Positions 34,450 to 42,312 of a stretch of DNA of 64,000 nucleotides are shown piece by piece. The DNA lies in assembly GCF_041530365.1 (NCBI RefSeq), contig NZ_CP168034.1, positions 1,674,001 through 1,738,000 on the forward strand. Reading direction: 5' to 3'. The notes below the pieces were generated by a model, which had not been told where the DNA came from, did no database searches, and was given only the letters and a program-made list of their open reading frames with translations. The translations under genes were made by a program, and so were the position numbers. Positions within the stretch are counted from its first letter, which is position 1, and every line of letters starts with the position of its first letter. This stretch comes from Capnocytophaga sp. ARDL2. Its GTDB lineage: Bacteria > Bacteroidota > Bacteroidia > Flavobacteriales > Flavobacteriaceae.

Positions 34450-34640
34450 TATTCTCTCGCAGATTTCACAGATTTGCGCAAATCAGTTTTTTACTTGTTT
34501 TTATTCACCGTAAACATAGCCAACACTTTTCAGAAAAATGTATTCACAACAGTCTGTGTTCTCTCTAAAAGCATAGCGTCTTTGTTTCTCAGTGGTAAAA
34601 AATCTATGTGGCTATGTGGTTAAAAAATGTGTTTTCTCTA
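34450..34640 (+). repeat. dispersed repeat copy F, between permease and ATPase genes
   Basis: CTCTCGCAGATTTCACAGATTTGCGC at its start, then CTCTAAAAGCATAGCGTCTTTG and CTCAGTGGTAAAAAATC, all also seen in copy E (12095-12350). It splits what looks like a single transport operon. Confidence 0.65.
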
Positions 34641-34692
34641 TTCTTTTTTTTGACATTTCTTTTTGTTATGTAGAAATGTGAGAGAAAAAAAT

Positions 34693-35319
34693 CTATAAAT
34701 TAATGTAATTTGAAAATACATCTTTCAATCGTTGGTCGTGTGTTACAATCAGCAAAGCAGCGTTGTATTTTTTTGCTAAATCTTGCAACAATTGAGCAAC
34801 GATTTGTGCATTTTCATCATCTAAACTAGAGGAGGGTTCGTCTGCTAAAATGATTTTTGGTTCGTTGATTAACGCTCGAGCAATATTTACTCTTTGCTGT
34901 TGTCCTACGCTCAATTCCGATGGATTTTTAGTGATGTGATCGCTCAATCCCAACTGTTGTAGCAATTCTTTAGCTTTTTCAGTATTTTTGTTTTTGTTGC
35001 TCAACCACGAAGCGGTTTCTATGTTTTCCAATACATTGAGTGCATTGACAAAATACGATTTTTGCAATACCAAACCGATGTTTTTTCCTCTAAAACTGTC
35101 TAAATCTGTACCTTTTAACTTCGTAATATCCTGATTGTTAATTTTTATTTCTCCAGAAGTTGGAGTTAATAATCCAGACAAAAGATGTAGAAAAGTTGTT
35201 TTTCCTGTTCCTGAACTTCCTGTAATTAAAAGAGTTTCTCCTGCATTACAAGTCATCGCAGGAAACGAAAACGAACTTCCTTGTGGATATGAAAATTGTA
35301 TTTCAGTAGTTTGAATCAT
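34693..35319 (-). CDS. ABC transporter ATP-binding protein (MacB/LolD type)
   Basis: A 208-residue ATPase. Walker A is GSSGTGKTT near residue 34, the signature is LSVGQQQRVNIARAL, Walker B IILADEPSSSLD, and the switch histidine is in LIVTHDQ. Best match is the LolD/MacB class that pairs with FtsX-type permeases, in agreement with the permease encoded downstream. It supplies energy for that transporter. The gene is separated from the permease by a repeat copy. Confidence 0.9.
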   Translation of the reverse strand: MIQTTEIQFSYPQGSSFSFPAMTCNAGETLLITGSSGTGKTTFLHLLSGLLTPTSGEIKINNQDITKLKGTDLDSFRGKNIGLVLQKSYFVNALNVLENIETASWLSNKNKNTEKAKELLQQLGLSDHITKNPSELSVGQQQRVNIARALINEPKIILADEPSSSLDDENAQIVAQLLQDLAKKYNAALLIVTHDQRLKDVFSNYINL

Positions 35320-35359
35320 TTTTTATGGTTGATAAATAAAATGCAAGTTAAGAAAAAAA

Positions 35360-35390
35360 TAAGGTTGCCCATAAACAAAAGGCAACCTTA
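35360..35390 (-). terminator. rho-independent terminator after the DUF4197 gene
   Basis: TAAGGTTGCC (35360-35369) pairs with GGCAACCTTA (35381-35390); on the minus strand a T-run follows. Confidence 0.85.
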
Positions 35391-35399
35391 ACGATTATT

Positions 35400-36134
35400 T
35401 TACTTTTTATCCTGCAATTTGAATACATTTTTCAAGAGCTCTGTAGAACGAGCAGATATATTTTCTCTGATGTTTTTTTCTTCTAATTCTATCATTTTGA
35501 AAACTCCGTTCAAAGCTTGGGTGGTTACATAGTCCGTAATATCGGAATTTACTTTGTTTACCATTGGCACTTGGTTGTATCTCGAAATCAAATTGTTCCA
35601 AATTTTATCAGCACCTACTTTTGTAAATGAATTGTTGATGATTGGATAAAATTTGCTGTACAATTGCTGTGTAGTTGTGCGTTGCAAATAAGCTGTTGCC
35701 GCATTTTTTTCACCCATTAATATATTGGTTGCATCGGCAATGGTCATTTGAGTAATCGCTGTTGTAAAAACTGGAATAGCTTCTTTTACAGCATTTTCTG
35801 CTGTTTTGTTTAAAGCTTTGATTCCTTCGTCTGCCAAACTTCCCAATCCAATACTACGCAAAGTACTTTCTACTTTTTGCAATTCGCTTGGCAATCCGAT
35901 TCTTATCAAATGATTGTTGTAAAATCCGTTGGTTGTAGCCAAATTGTTTACTCGCTGGTTTACGCCTTGCGTCAAGGCTTGTTTCAATCCAGAGGCGATG
36001 TATGCATTGCTGTTCAGCGATTGGTTTGCCAATGATTCGTCTAAAATTTTCATTCCTTGTTGAAGGGAATCGCATGATGTAGCCATAGTCAATCCTAAAG
36101 ATACTATGGCAATTGGGGCTAAAATCTTTTTCAT
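35400..36134 (-). CDS. DUF4197 family lipoprotein
   Basis: A 244-residue protein with a lipoprotein signal ending in MATSCDS (Cys21). The rest is helical and matches DUF4197: GLKQALTQGVNQRVNNLATTNGFYNNHLIRIGLPSELQKVESTL, NKTAENAVKEAIPVF and ITQMTIADATNILMG. It is found in many Gram-negative bacteria without a known function; envelope localisation is certain from the lipobox. It stands alone with its own terminator. Confidence 0.9.
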   Translation of the reverse strand: MKKILAPIAIVSLGLTMATSCDSLQQGMKILDESLANQSLNSNAYIASGLKQALTQGVNQRVNNLATTNGFYNNHLIRIGLPSELQKVESTLRSIGLGSLADEGIKALNKTAENAVKEAIPVFTTAITQMTIADATNILMGEKNAATAYLQRTTTQQLYSKFYPIINNSFTKVGADKIWNNLISRYNQVPMVNKVNSDITDYVTTQALNGVFKMIELEEKNIRENISARSTELLKNVFKLQDKK

Positions 36135-36327
36135 ATTGTACTTCGTAATTTAAAAAATTAAGGAATTTAGAAATTGTGTAATTTCTAAATTTTAATTATT
36201 TATATTTTTTACCACGGAGGTGCAGAGATTTTTTTAATAAATCATTGACAATCCGTTCGTTTCACTCTTATTTAAGAGGATAGTTTCTCTCCTATATCCC
36301 CTCTACTGAGAGGGAAAAACATAAAAC

Positions 36328-37986
36328 CTAAAAATCCCCCTTAACACTTTTAAAATAATTTCGTTGTATATCTTGATTGATTTTTTCTGGAGTGAAAATT
36401 TCCAAAATTATCGGTTGTTCTGTTTGATAAATGGTCGAAATTCCATTGATAACTTCTTCTTCGTTTTTGGCTGTAATATATTGAAAATTATACATTTCTG
36501 CTAAATGTTTTGCCGTGAGATTGTGCGATGTTTCAAAGTAGGTTTTGAATACTTCGCTTTCTTGATGTCCAGGTAATATTCTAAAAATTCCACCGCCGCT
36601 ATTGTTTACCAATATGATTTTGAAATGTTTAGGTATGTATTGATTCCATAAAGCATTGCTATCGTAAAAGAAACTAATATCTCCTGTAATCAAGGTCGTT
36701 GGTCTGTTGGATGCGACTGCTGCTCCGATTGCTGTGGTAGTTGAGCCGTCGATACCTGATGTTCCTCTGTTGCAAAACACTTGTATATTTTTCTGAAAAT
36801 CAAACAACAAAGCATATCGAATACCTGCACTATTGCTGATTTGTAAATCTATATTCGAAGTCAAATGTTTTGATAATAATTCAAAAACTTTCAAATCAGA
36901 AAAAGGAATGTTTTCTAAATATTTTTTTCCTTTTTCAACTTTTTTCTTCAATTTTTCAATATAAATCGATTGATAATGACTTTCTATTGAATGATTTTCC
37001 TTATAAACTTGTTGTAAAAATTGTTCAGGTTGCATTTCAATAGCATCGGTCAATTTTGAAAAAGTATCGTAATGACGTAATTCGTCTATGTGCCAATGCT
37101 CTTTGATGGGTAAATTTCTCAGCAGCTTTTTGATGTGTTTTGAAATCACCATTCCACCCATCGTTACTAAAATATCAGGGCAAAATTCCTTTTTTTCTTC
37201 GTCGGTAAAACTCGCAATCAAGGTGTCGATATGACTGATGAAATTTGGATGATGAACATTGCTCGTAATTTCAGTAAAAACCAAAACAGAGTTATCTTCT
37301 CCCAATTTCTTTATCATTTCATCAGAAATTTCATGGGGGGGGTGTACTCCTATCAACACCATTTTTTTAGTTGATGAAGTCCATTTTTTTACGATATTTT
37401 TATCGAGTATAGGAGTAATTTTATCGTGTATATAAATTTGTATATTAGGAGTATAAGTGTAGTTACTTAAAGTATTATATAAAGGTTCTTCAAAAGGCAC
37501 ATTGATATGCACTGGTGCTTTTTTATACATACATTCGTGCAATGCTTTTTGAATCAAATCATCGTTTAGTTGCGAGGCATCGGCGGTGAGGTTCACATCA
37601 TATACCGTGTGATTTGCCAACACATTTTCTTGACGAATGGTTTGTCCGTCGCCAATGTCGATTTTGTCCAACGGTCTGTCTGCCGATAGTACAATCAACG
37701 GAATTTGACTATAAAATGCTTCTGCAATGGCAGGATGATAATTCAACACAGCCGAACCTGAAGTGCATACCAACACCACAGGTTCTTTGGTTTGTTGGGC
37801 GATTCCCAAAGCAAAAAAACCTGCACAGCGTTCGTCCACTATGCTATAACACTGAAAGGCTTTGTCTGAAGCAAAACCTATAGTGAGCGGTGCGTTTCTC
37901 GAACCTGGAGAAATCACGATATGTTTGATTTGATAGGCTTTGAGTATTTGCAAAATACTCTGTGCTAAAGGTATTTCAGGAATCAT
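36328..37986 (-). CDS. menD: 2-succinyl-5-enolpyruvyl-6-hydroxy-3-cyclohexene-1-carboxylate synthase
   Basis: MenD is the thiamine-diphosphate enzyme that joins 2-oxoglutarate to isochorismate in menaquinone synthesis. The 552-residue protein has an N-terminal PYR domain (ISPGSRNAPLTIGF; the active glutamate in VDERCAGFFALG) and a C-terminal PP domain with NRGTSGIDGSTTTAIGAA and TLITGDISFFYDSN, the metal/ThDP motif. The length is typical. It uses chorismate-derived isochorismate, so aroB and aroC in this window feed it. No other men gene is adjacent. Confidence 0.95.
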   Translation of the reverse strand: MIPEIPLAQSILQILKAYQIKHIVISPGSRNAPLTIGFASDKAFQCYSIVDERCAGFFALGIAQQTKEPVVLVCTSGSAVLNYHPAIAEAFYSQIPLIVLSADRPLDKIDIGDGQTIRQENVLANHTVYDVNLTADASQLNDDLIQKALHECMYKKAPVHINVPFEEPLYNTLSNYTYTPNIQIYIHDKITPILDKNIVKKWTSSTKKMVLIGVHPPHEISDEMIKKLGEDNSVLVFTEITSNVHHPNFISHIDTLIASFTDEEKKEFCPDILVTMGGMVISKHIKKLLRNLPIKEHWHIDELRHYDTFSKLTDAIEMQPEQFLQQVYKENHSIESHYQSIYIEKLKKKVEKGKKYLENIPFSDLKVFELLSKHLTSNIDLQISNSAGIRYALLFDFQKNIQVFCNRGTSGIDGSTTTAIGAAVASNRPTTLITGDISFFYDSNALWNQYIPKHFKIILVNNSGGGIFRILPGHQESEVFKTYFETSHNLTAKHLAEMYNFQYITAKNEEEVINGISTIYQTEQPIILEIFTPEKINQDIQRNYFKSVKGDF

Positions 37987-38285
37987 TGATATTTTAGTTT
38001 AAGAGCTTCGCTCGTTTGAACACTAAGTGCGTTTAAAGCCTTTGGCTGTTTGAGGTTCTCTCGCAGATTGCACAGATATTCATACATTATTACATTGAGA
38101 AAATGTTAGATATAGATTTTACTCATCTTTTCCATATGTAAAAATTTATCTACAACAAACTTCTCAGAAGTTAATTATGAGATCTTTATATTCTTTTGAG
38201 AAGTTGAAAATTGTTCAGAGTCAATTTTATACAGAATCAATTTAATTTTTCCGTCTGCTAAACTATTTAAAACATATTTATGGTT
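37987..38285. other. 300-bp gap, no gene
   Basis: It contains a short repeat fragment (CTCTCGCAGATTGCACAGAT at about 38056) similar to the start of copy F and low-complexity AT-rich DNA. I see no gene or clear promoter. Confidence 0.5.
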
Positions 38286-38429
38286 TTATTTTTTAAATAG
38301 CGGAATACTTTTATGGTCTCTACAAATATTTTCTTCAATATCAGTTGTGATCAAATTCCAATTGTTTGTTTTTGTTAGTGCAAGTAAAACCTCTGATGAA
38401 AGTTCTTTAGTTTTGAAGCATGGAGAAAT
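38286..38429 (-). pseudogene. in-frame coding remnant after the stop of the small secreted protein
   Basis: In the same frame as the 94-residue gene, reading past its TAA (38430-38432) gives 47 more plausible codons. The segment contains ISPCFKTKELSSEVLL and NNWNLITTDIEENIC and stops at 38286-38288. Composition looks coding, so the original protein was probably about 142 residues. Confidence 0.5.
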
Positions 38430-38714
38430 TTAGGTTACCTCTAAACTATATGTTTCACTATTATTTGATAAATATCTATAATGCTTGATTATATATTTAC
38501 CTAAATCTATCCCCTCATAATTAATTTCGGCAATAAATGCAATGGTTTTATCAATATTATATTGTTTAGCTTCATCTGTTTTAGCATTGTATCCCCAACA
38601 ATTAATTTTATAGGAAATAAAATTAATTGTTTGATCTGAAACTTTTTCAATTTTCACTTGTCCAAATGTTATTGAACTTACTAAAAACGATAGACTTAAA
38701 AGTATCTTTTTCAT
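38430..38714 (-). CDS. small secreted protein, probably truncated by an in-frame stop
   Basis: A 94-residue protein with a signal peptide (KKILLSLSFLVSSITFGQ). The mature part is beta-rich, with a single Cys-Trp (NCWGYNAKTDEAKQYN). I do not recognise the family. A further 47 sense codons continue in frame beyond the TAA and include another cysteine, suggesting a nonsense mutation in a longer gene. Whether the short form still works is unknown. Confidence 0.6.
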   Translation of the reverse strand: MKKILLSLSFLVSSITFGQVKIEKVSDQTINFISYKINCWGYNAKTDEAKQYNIDKTIAFIAEINYEGIDLGKYIIKHYRYLSNNSETYSLEVT

Positions 38715-38877
38715 TTTTTTATTTTTTTAATTCTCAAAGGTTGCTCTTGATGTAGGAATATCAAAATTTTCAAATTATCTAAAAGATTTCTCCTTTCGTC
38801 GGAATGATAATTTTTTCTCATTTTCTTAATTCTTTTCCCATCAAATACGGAATTCAATTCTACAATTCCTTTTTGAA

Positions 38878-39456
38878 TCAATTTTCAATCCACTCAATAA
38901 TTTCTTTGTCTAAAGGTGATGTTTTAGGGTGAATAGTTTTCACAACTCTACCGTTTTCATTAATTAAGAATTTTTGAAAATTCCATACAATTTCATCTCC
39001 ATTGATAAGATTTTGAGATTTGTCTGTTAAAAACTGATACAATGGTGCTTGGTTTTCTCCTTTTACTACTATTTTTTCCATCATAGGGAATGAAACTCCA
39101 TAGTTGATTTGGCAAAATTCTACAATTTCTTCATTACTACCTGGATCTTGCTCCATAAAATCATTTGACGGAAAACCAATGACAACAAAATTTTTGTCTT
39201 TGTATAATTGGTACAATTTTTCTAATTCCTCAAACTGAGGTGTTAAACCGCACTTTGAAGCTGTATTGACAATCATCAATTTTTTTCCTTTTAAATCCGA
39301 TAAATTGATTTCTTTTCCTTCGATCGTTTTTACCGAAAATTTGTGAATACTGTTGGTATGTTGCATAGTATTTATCGTTGTAGGTTGGTTGTATTTGCAT
39401 TGAACTACAGAAAATCCTAATAGTACAGCAAATGATAATATGGTTAGTTTTTTCAT
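38878..39456 (-). CDS. glutathione peroxidase family protein, exported
   Basis: A thiol peroxidase of the GPx family that reduces peroxides, in bacteria usually with thioredoxin. The active-site cysteine is Cys69 in NTASKCGLTPQFEEL, the Gln/Trp/Asn partners are in VVIGFPSNDF and the WNFQKFLI motif, so the catalytic tetrad is intact. Unlike the standard cytosolic protein it has an N-terminal hydrophobic signal with a possible lipobox (VVQC, Cys20) and a 15-residue linker, so it is probably envelope-located. 192 residues, about 30 more than the cytosolic form. Confidence 0.92.
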   Translation of the reverse strand: MKKLTILSFAVLLGFSVVQCKYNQPTTINTMQHTNSIHKFSVKTIEGKEINLSDLKGKKLMIVNTASKCGLTPQFEELEKLYQLYKDKNFVVIGFPSNDFMEQDPGSNEEIVEFCQINYGVSFPMMEKIVVKGENQAPLYQFLTDKSQNLINGDEIVWNFQKFLINENGRVVKTIHPKTSPLDKEIIEWIEN

Positions 39457-39483
39457 AGTTTTTTAGATTAAAAGATTTTGTGT

Positions 39484-40065
39484 CTACGACTGCTTCTTCA
39501 CATATTTCGTTAAAATCACAATCATTTGTCCGTCAATTTTCCCTTCGATTTGTTCTGTGTTGTCGTGTACCAATCGAATATTTCTTACAGCGGTACCAAT
39601 TTTTGCGTTTAATGTCGAACCTTTTACGTCCAAATCTTTGATAAGCGTTACCGTATCACCTGCTACTAAAATATTTCCATTACAATCTTTGTGTAGCGCA
39701 ATACTTCCGTCGCCTTCGTGGTCGCCTGTCAATTTTGCAAACTCTAAACTTTCGTCGTCTAAATACATCATATCCAATAAATCGGCTGCCCAACTTTCGT
39801 TTCTAAAACGATTGAGCATACGCCAACTAACTATCTGAACGACAGGAAACTCACTCCACATAGAGTTTGATAAACATTGCCAATGATTCGCGTCTAATTC
39901 GGCTCTTTTTTCGATTTGATCTGCACAAGTTTCACAAATATAAATGTCTTTATCAGCCTCGTTACTTGCCGCAGGTGGTACATTATATATGGCTAAATTT
40001 TCTTTATTTCCACACAATTCGCATTGATTACCACTTCTTTCTATTAATTTATCTATCAGTTTCAT
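39484..40065 (-). CDS. PhnA domain protein
   Basis: A 193-residue cytosolic protein. Two CxxC pairs in the first 50 residues (CELCGNKENLAIY, ICETCADQI) form a zinc ribbon. The C-terminal third has the PhnA signature: VAGDTVTLIKDLDVKGSTLNAKIGT, then LTKYVKK. The name comes from the phn region of E. coli, but the protein is not needed for phosphonate breakdown and its role is uncertain. A minus-strand box TACTTTTG at 40118-40125 could be its promoter. Confidence 0.9.
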   Translation of the reverse strand: MKLIDKLIERSGNQCELCGNKENLAIYNVPPAASNEADKDIYICETCADQIEKRAELDANHWQCLSNSMWSEFPVVQIVSWRMLNRFRNESWAADLLDMMYLDDESLEFAKLTGDHEGDGSIALHKDCNGNILVAGDTVTLIKDLDVKGSTLNAKIGTAVRNIRLVHDNTEQIEGKIDGQMIVILTKYVKKQS

Positions 40066-40132
40066 TTTTTAATATATTTTAAATTCAAGCGAAATTACTG
40101 AAAATACCATTAGTATGCAAAAGTATATTTGT

Positions 40133-41173
40133 TCAGTTTTTCACTATATTACAATTATTTTTTTGAATATTTGAGTTTGTTTTGTTTAAATGAATAATCA
40201 AATCAATTAATCGGGAAGAATATCCGATTTCGTTGTCGTACCAACCTACGATTTTTACCATTCTATCCAATACGGTTGTCAATTGAGCGTCGAAAACGCA
40301 GGAATGACTATTTCCCAACACATCTACCGAAACTATTGGGTCAGAAGTATATTCCAAAATACCTTTCAATTCGTTTTTCGAAGCGTTTTCAAATGCTTGA
40401 TTGATTTCTTCTACTGTTGTCGATTTGGATACATAACAGGTAATATCTGTAAGTGAACCATCGGGAACGGGAACTCTAATGCCACCACCTCCAATTTTTC
40501 CTTCATATTCTGGAAAAATTTTTGTCAACGCCTTGGCAGCTCCTGTTGTAGTTGGAATAATCGACTGTACTGCGGCTCTGGCTCTTCGCAAATCTTTATG
40601 TGGTTGATCGTGCAGACTTTGATCAGTAGTATAAGAATGAACCGTAGTAATAAAGGCAGTTTCCAATCCACATAATTCTTTGATAATCTTTATCATTGGA
40701 GCGGCATTGTTGGTGGTACAACTGGCATTAGAAACGATGGTTTCGCTTCCGTCTAAAATGTGTTCATTTACTCCCAAAACTACCGTTTTTATCTCTTTAT
40801 CTTCAGGCGGAACCGACAATATTACTTGTTTTGCCCCATTTTGTAAATGATTAGCGAGTAGGGCAGTGGTCTTGTGTTTTCCTGTGCATTCTATTACAAA
40901 ATCTACATCAAAAGGTTTCCAGTTGATTTTAGAAACGTCTGCTTGGTGCAAAAATGGAATCTTTAGATCATTTACGATTAAATATTCCTCTGTAAAAGAA
41001 ATATTTTGAGATAATTTTCCGTGTACACTGTCGTATTTTAGCAAATGAGCCATAGTGGAGGTGGGGGCCAAATCATTAATTGCAACTACTTCTATTTCGG
41101 TGTGATTGATCAGCAATCTGAAGAGGTTTCTTCCTATTCTCCCAAATCCGTTGATAGCGATTTTTATTTTCAT
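40133..41173 (-). CDS. gap: glyceraldehyde-3-phosphate dehydrogenase, type I
   Basis: The glycolytic NAD-dependent enzyme. The 346-residue protein starts MKIKIAINGFGRIGRNLFRLL. The catalytic cysteine is Cys152 in SNASCTTNNAAP; the conserved histidine is in FITTVHSYTTDQ; the phosphate-binding RARAAVQSIIPTTTGAAKA and VPVPDGSLTDI are intact, and WYDNEIGYSSR closes the family. An Asn/Lys-rich extension of about 15 residues follows. An in-frame start eight codons upstream lies in the terminator of lipA, so 41173 is the better choice. Nearness to lipA is probably incidental. Confidence 0.95.
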   Translation of the reverse strand: MKIKIAINGFGRIGRNLFRLLINHTEIEVVAINDLAPTSTMAHLLKYDSVHGKLSQNISFTEEYLIVNDLKIPFLHQADVSKINWKPFDVDFVIECTGKHKTTALLANHLQNGAKQVILSVPPEDKEIKTVVLGVNEHILDGSETIVSNASCTTNNAAPMIKIIKELCGLETAFITTVHSYTTDQSLHDQPHKDLRRARAAVQSIIPTTTGAAKALTKIFPEYEGKIGGGGIRVPVPDGSLTDITCYVSKSTTVEEINQAFENASKNELKGILEYTSDPIVSVDVLGNSHSCVFDAQLTTVLDRMVKIVGWYDNEIGYSSRLIDLIIHLNKTNSNIQKNNCNIVKN

Positions 41174-41191
41174 AGATTCTAATAAAAAAAG

Positions 41192-41232
41192 ACACACCCT
41201 GGTACGCTGTTCAAATGGGTAGCGTGGTGTGT
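41192..41232 (-). terminator. terminator after lipA
   Basis: ACACACC (41192-41198) pairs with GGTGTGT (41226-41232) and ACGCT (41204-41208) with AGCGT (41221-41225), with a 5-base bulge. On the minus strand the stem is followed by a T-run (41190-41183). Confidence 0.75.
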
Positions 41233-41254
41233 ACTATTGTAAAACATTTATGGA

Positions 41255-42124
41255 TTATAATATATGCTTTTGTGCTTTGTAAGACGAGCGAACCAAAGCT
41301 CCACTTTCTACATGTCTGAATCCTAAATCCAAACCAATTTCTTCGTATTTTTTAAATTGCTCGGGTGTAATGAATTCTTTTACAGGCAAGTGTTTTTTAC
41401 TTGGTTGCAAATATTGTCCTATGGTTATGACATCCAAATCTACCGAACGCAAATCTTTCATCGTTTGGATGACTTCCTCTTCGGTTTCACCTAATCCCAA
41501 CATAATTCCCGATTTGGTACGATGAGCACCATTGGCTTTCAAATATCTCAAAACTTCCAAACTACGGTCATATTTTGCTTGAATACGTACTTCACGAGTC
41601 AGACGACGCACAGTTTCCATATTGTGAGAAATCACCTCTGGGGCAACTTCCAAAATACGGTCTATGTTTCTTTCAATACCTTGAAAATCTGGAATTAATG
41701 TTTCTAATGTAGTTTCTGGACTCATGCGACGAATGGCTTTTACTGTTTCTGCCCAAATGATAGAACCACCATCTTTTAGGTCGTCTCTATCTACAGAAGT
41801 AATCACCGCATGTTTGATATTCATCAACTTAATAGAACGAGCCACTTTTTCGGGTTCGTCCCATTCTACGGTTTCAGGTCTTCCGGTTTTTACACCACAA
41901 AATCCGCACGAACGCGTACAGATATTGCCCAAAATCATAAAAGTAGCTGTCCCTTCGCCCCAGCATTCGCCCATATTTGGGCAGCTTCCCGAGGTACAAA
42001 TGGTATGTAATTTATATTTATCGACCAATCCACGCAATTCGGTGTATTTTTTTCCTGTTGGCAATTTTACACGCAACCATTTTGGCTTGTTGGTGATTGG
42101 TTTGTTTTCTACTGTTGTTTCCAT
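41255..42124 (-). CDS. lipA: lipoyl synthase
   Basis: This radical-SAM enzyme inserts two sulfurs into octanoyl groups to form lipoyl cofactors. The 289-residue protein has both iron-sulfur sites: the auxiliary cluster at Cys43, Cys48 and Cys54 ([15 protein letters not shown]) and the radical-SAM CxxxCxxC at Cys69, Cys73 and Cys76 ([10 protein letters not shown]). [14 protein letters not shown] and the closing RSSYKAQ are also conserved. Length normal. Its product is needed by the E2 protein encoded at 24.3 kb. A minus-strand -7 box TATCTTTG lies at 42147-42154, 23 bases upstream. Confidence 0.97.
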   Translation of the reverse strand: METTVENKPITNKPKWLRVKLPTGKKYTELRGLVDKYKLHTICTSGSCPNMGECWGEGTATFMILGNICTRSCGFCGVKTGRPETVEWDEPEKVARSIKLMNIKHAVITSVDRDDLKDGGSIIWAETVKAIRRMSPETTLETLIPDFQGIERNIDRILEVAPEVISHNMETVRRLTREVRIQAKYDRSLEVLRYLKANGAHRTKSGIMLGLGETEEEVIQTMKDLRSVDLDVITIGQYLQPSKKHLPVKEFITPEQFKKYEEIGLDLGFRHVESGALVRSSYKAQKHIL

Positions 42125-42146
42125 TGATTTAAGTCAAAAGTTCTTG

Positions 42147-42154
42147 CAAAGATA
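42147..42154 (-). promoter_or_regulatory. -7 box TATCTTTG of lipA
   Basis: CAAAGATA on the plus strand is a perfect reverse TAnnTTTG close to the lipA start. No good -33. Confidence 0.5.
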
Positions 42155-42312
42155 GTGAAAAAGTTTATGATAAATAGTTCTTGATTACGAATAAAATTTT
42201 TTGAATGAAAATTTATAATTCGGTTGAAAAAATCTTCCACAAAATTGTTTTTTTTAGAGAAATAGTAGAATTTTTTAATAATATCTTTTACTTTAGCGAA
42301 AAAATTTTTTCA

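Noticed and set aside
36299-36314. CCCTCT/AGAGGG hairpin after menD
   Set aside because: Only 6 bp, no T-run on the minus strand, so not called as a terminator.
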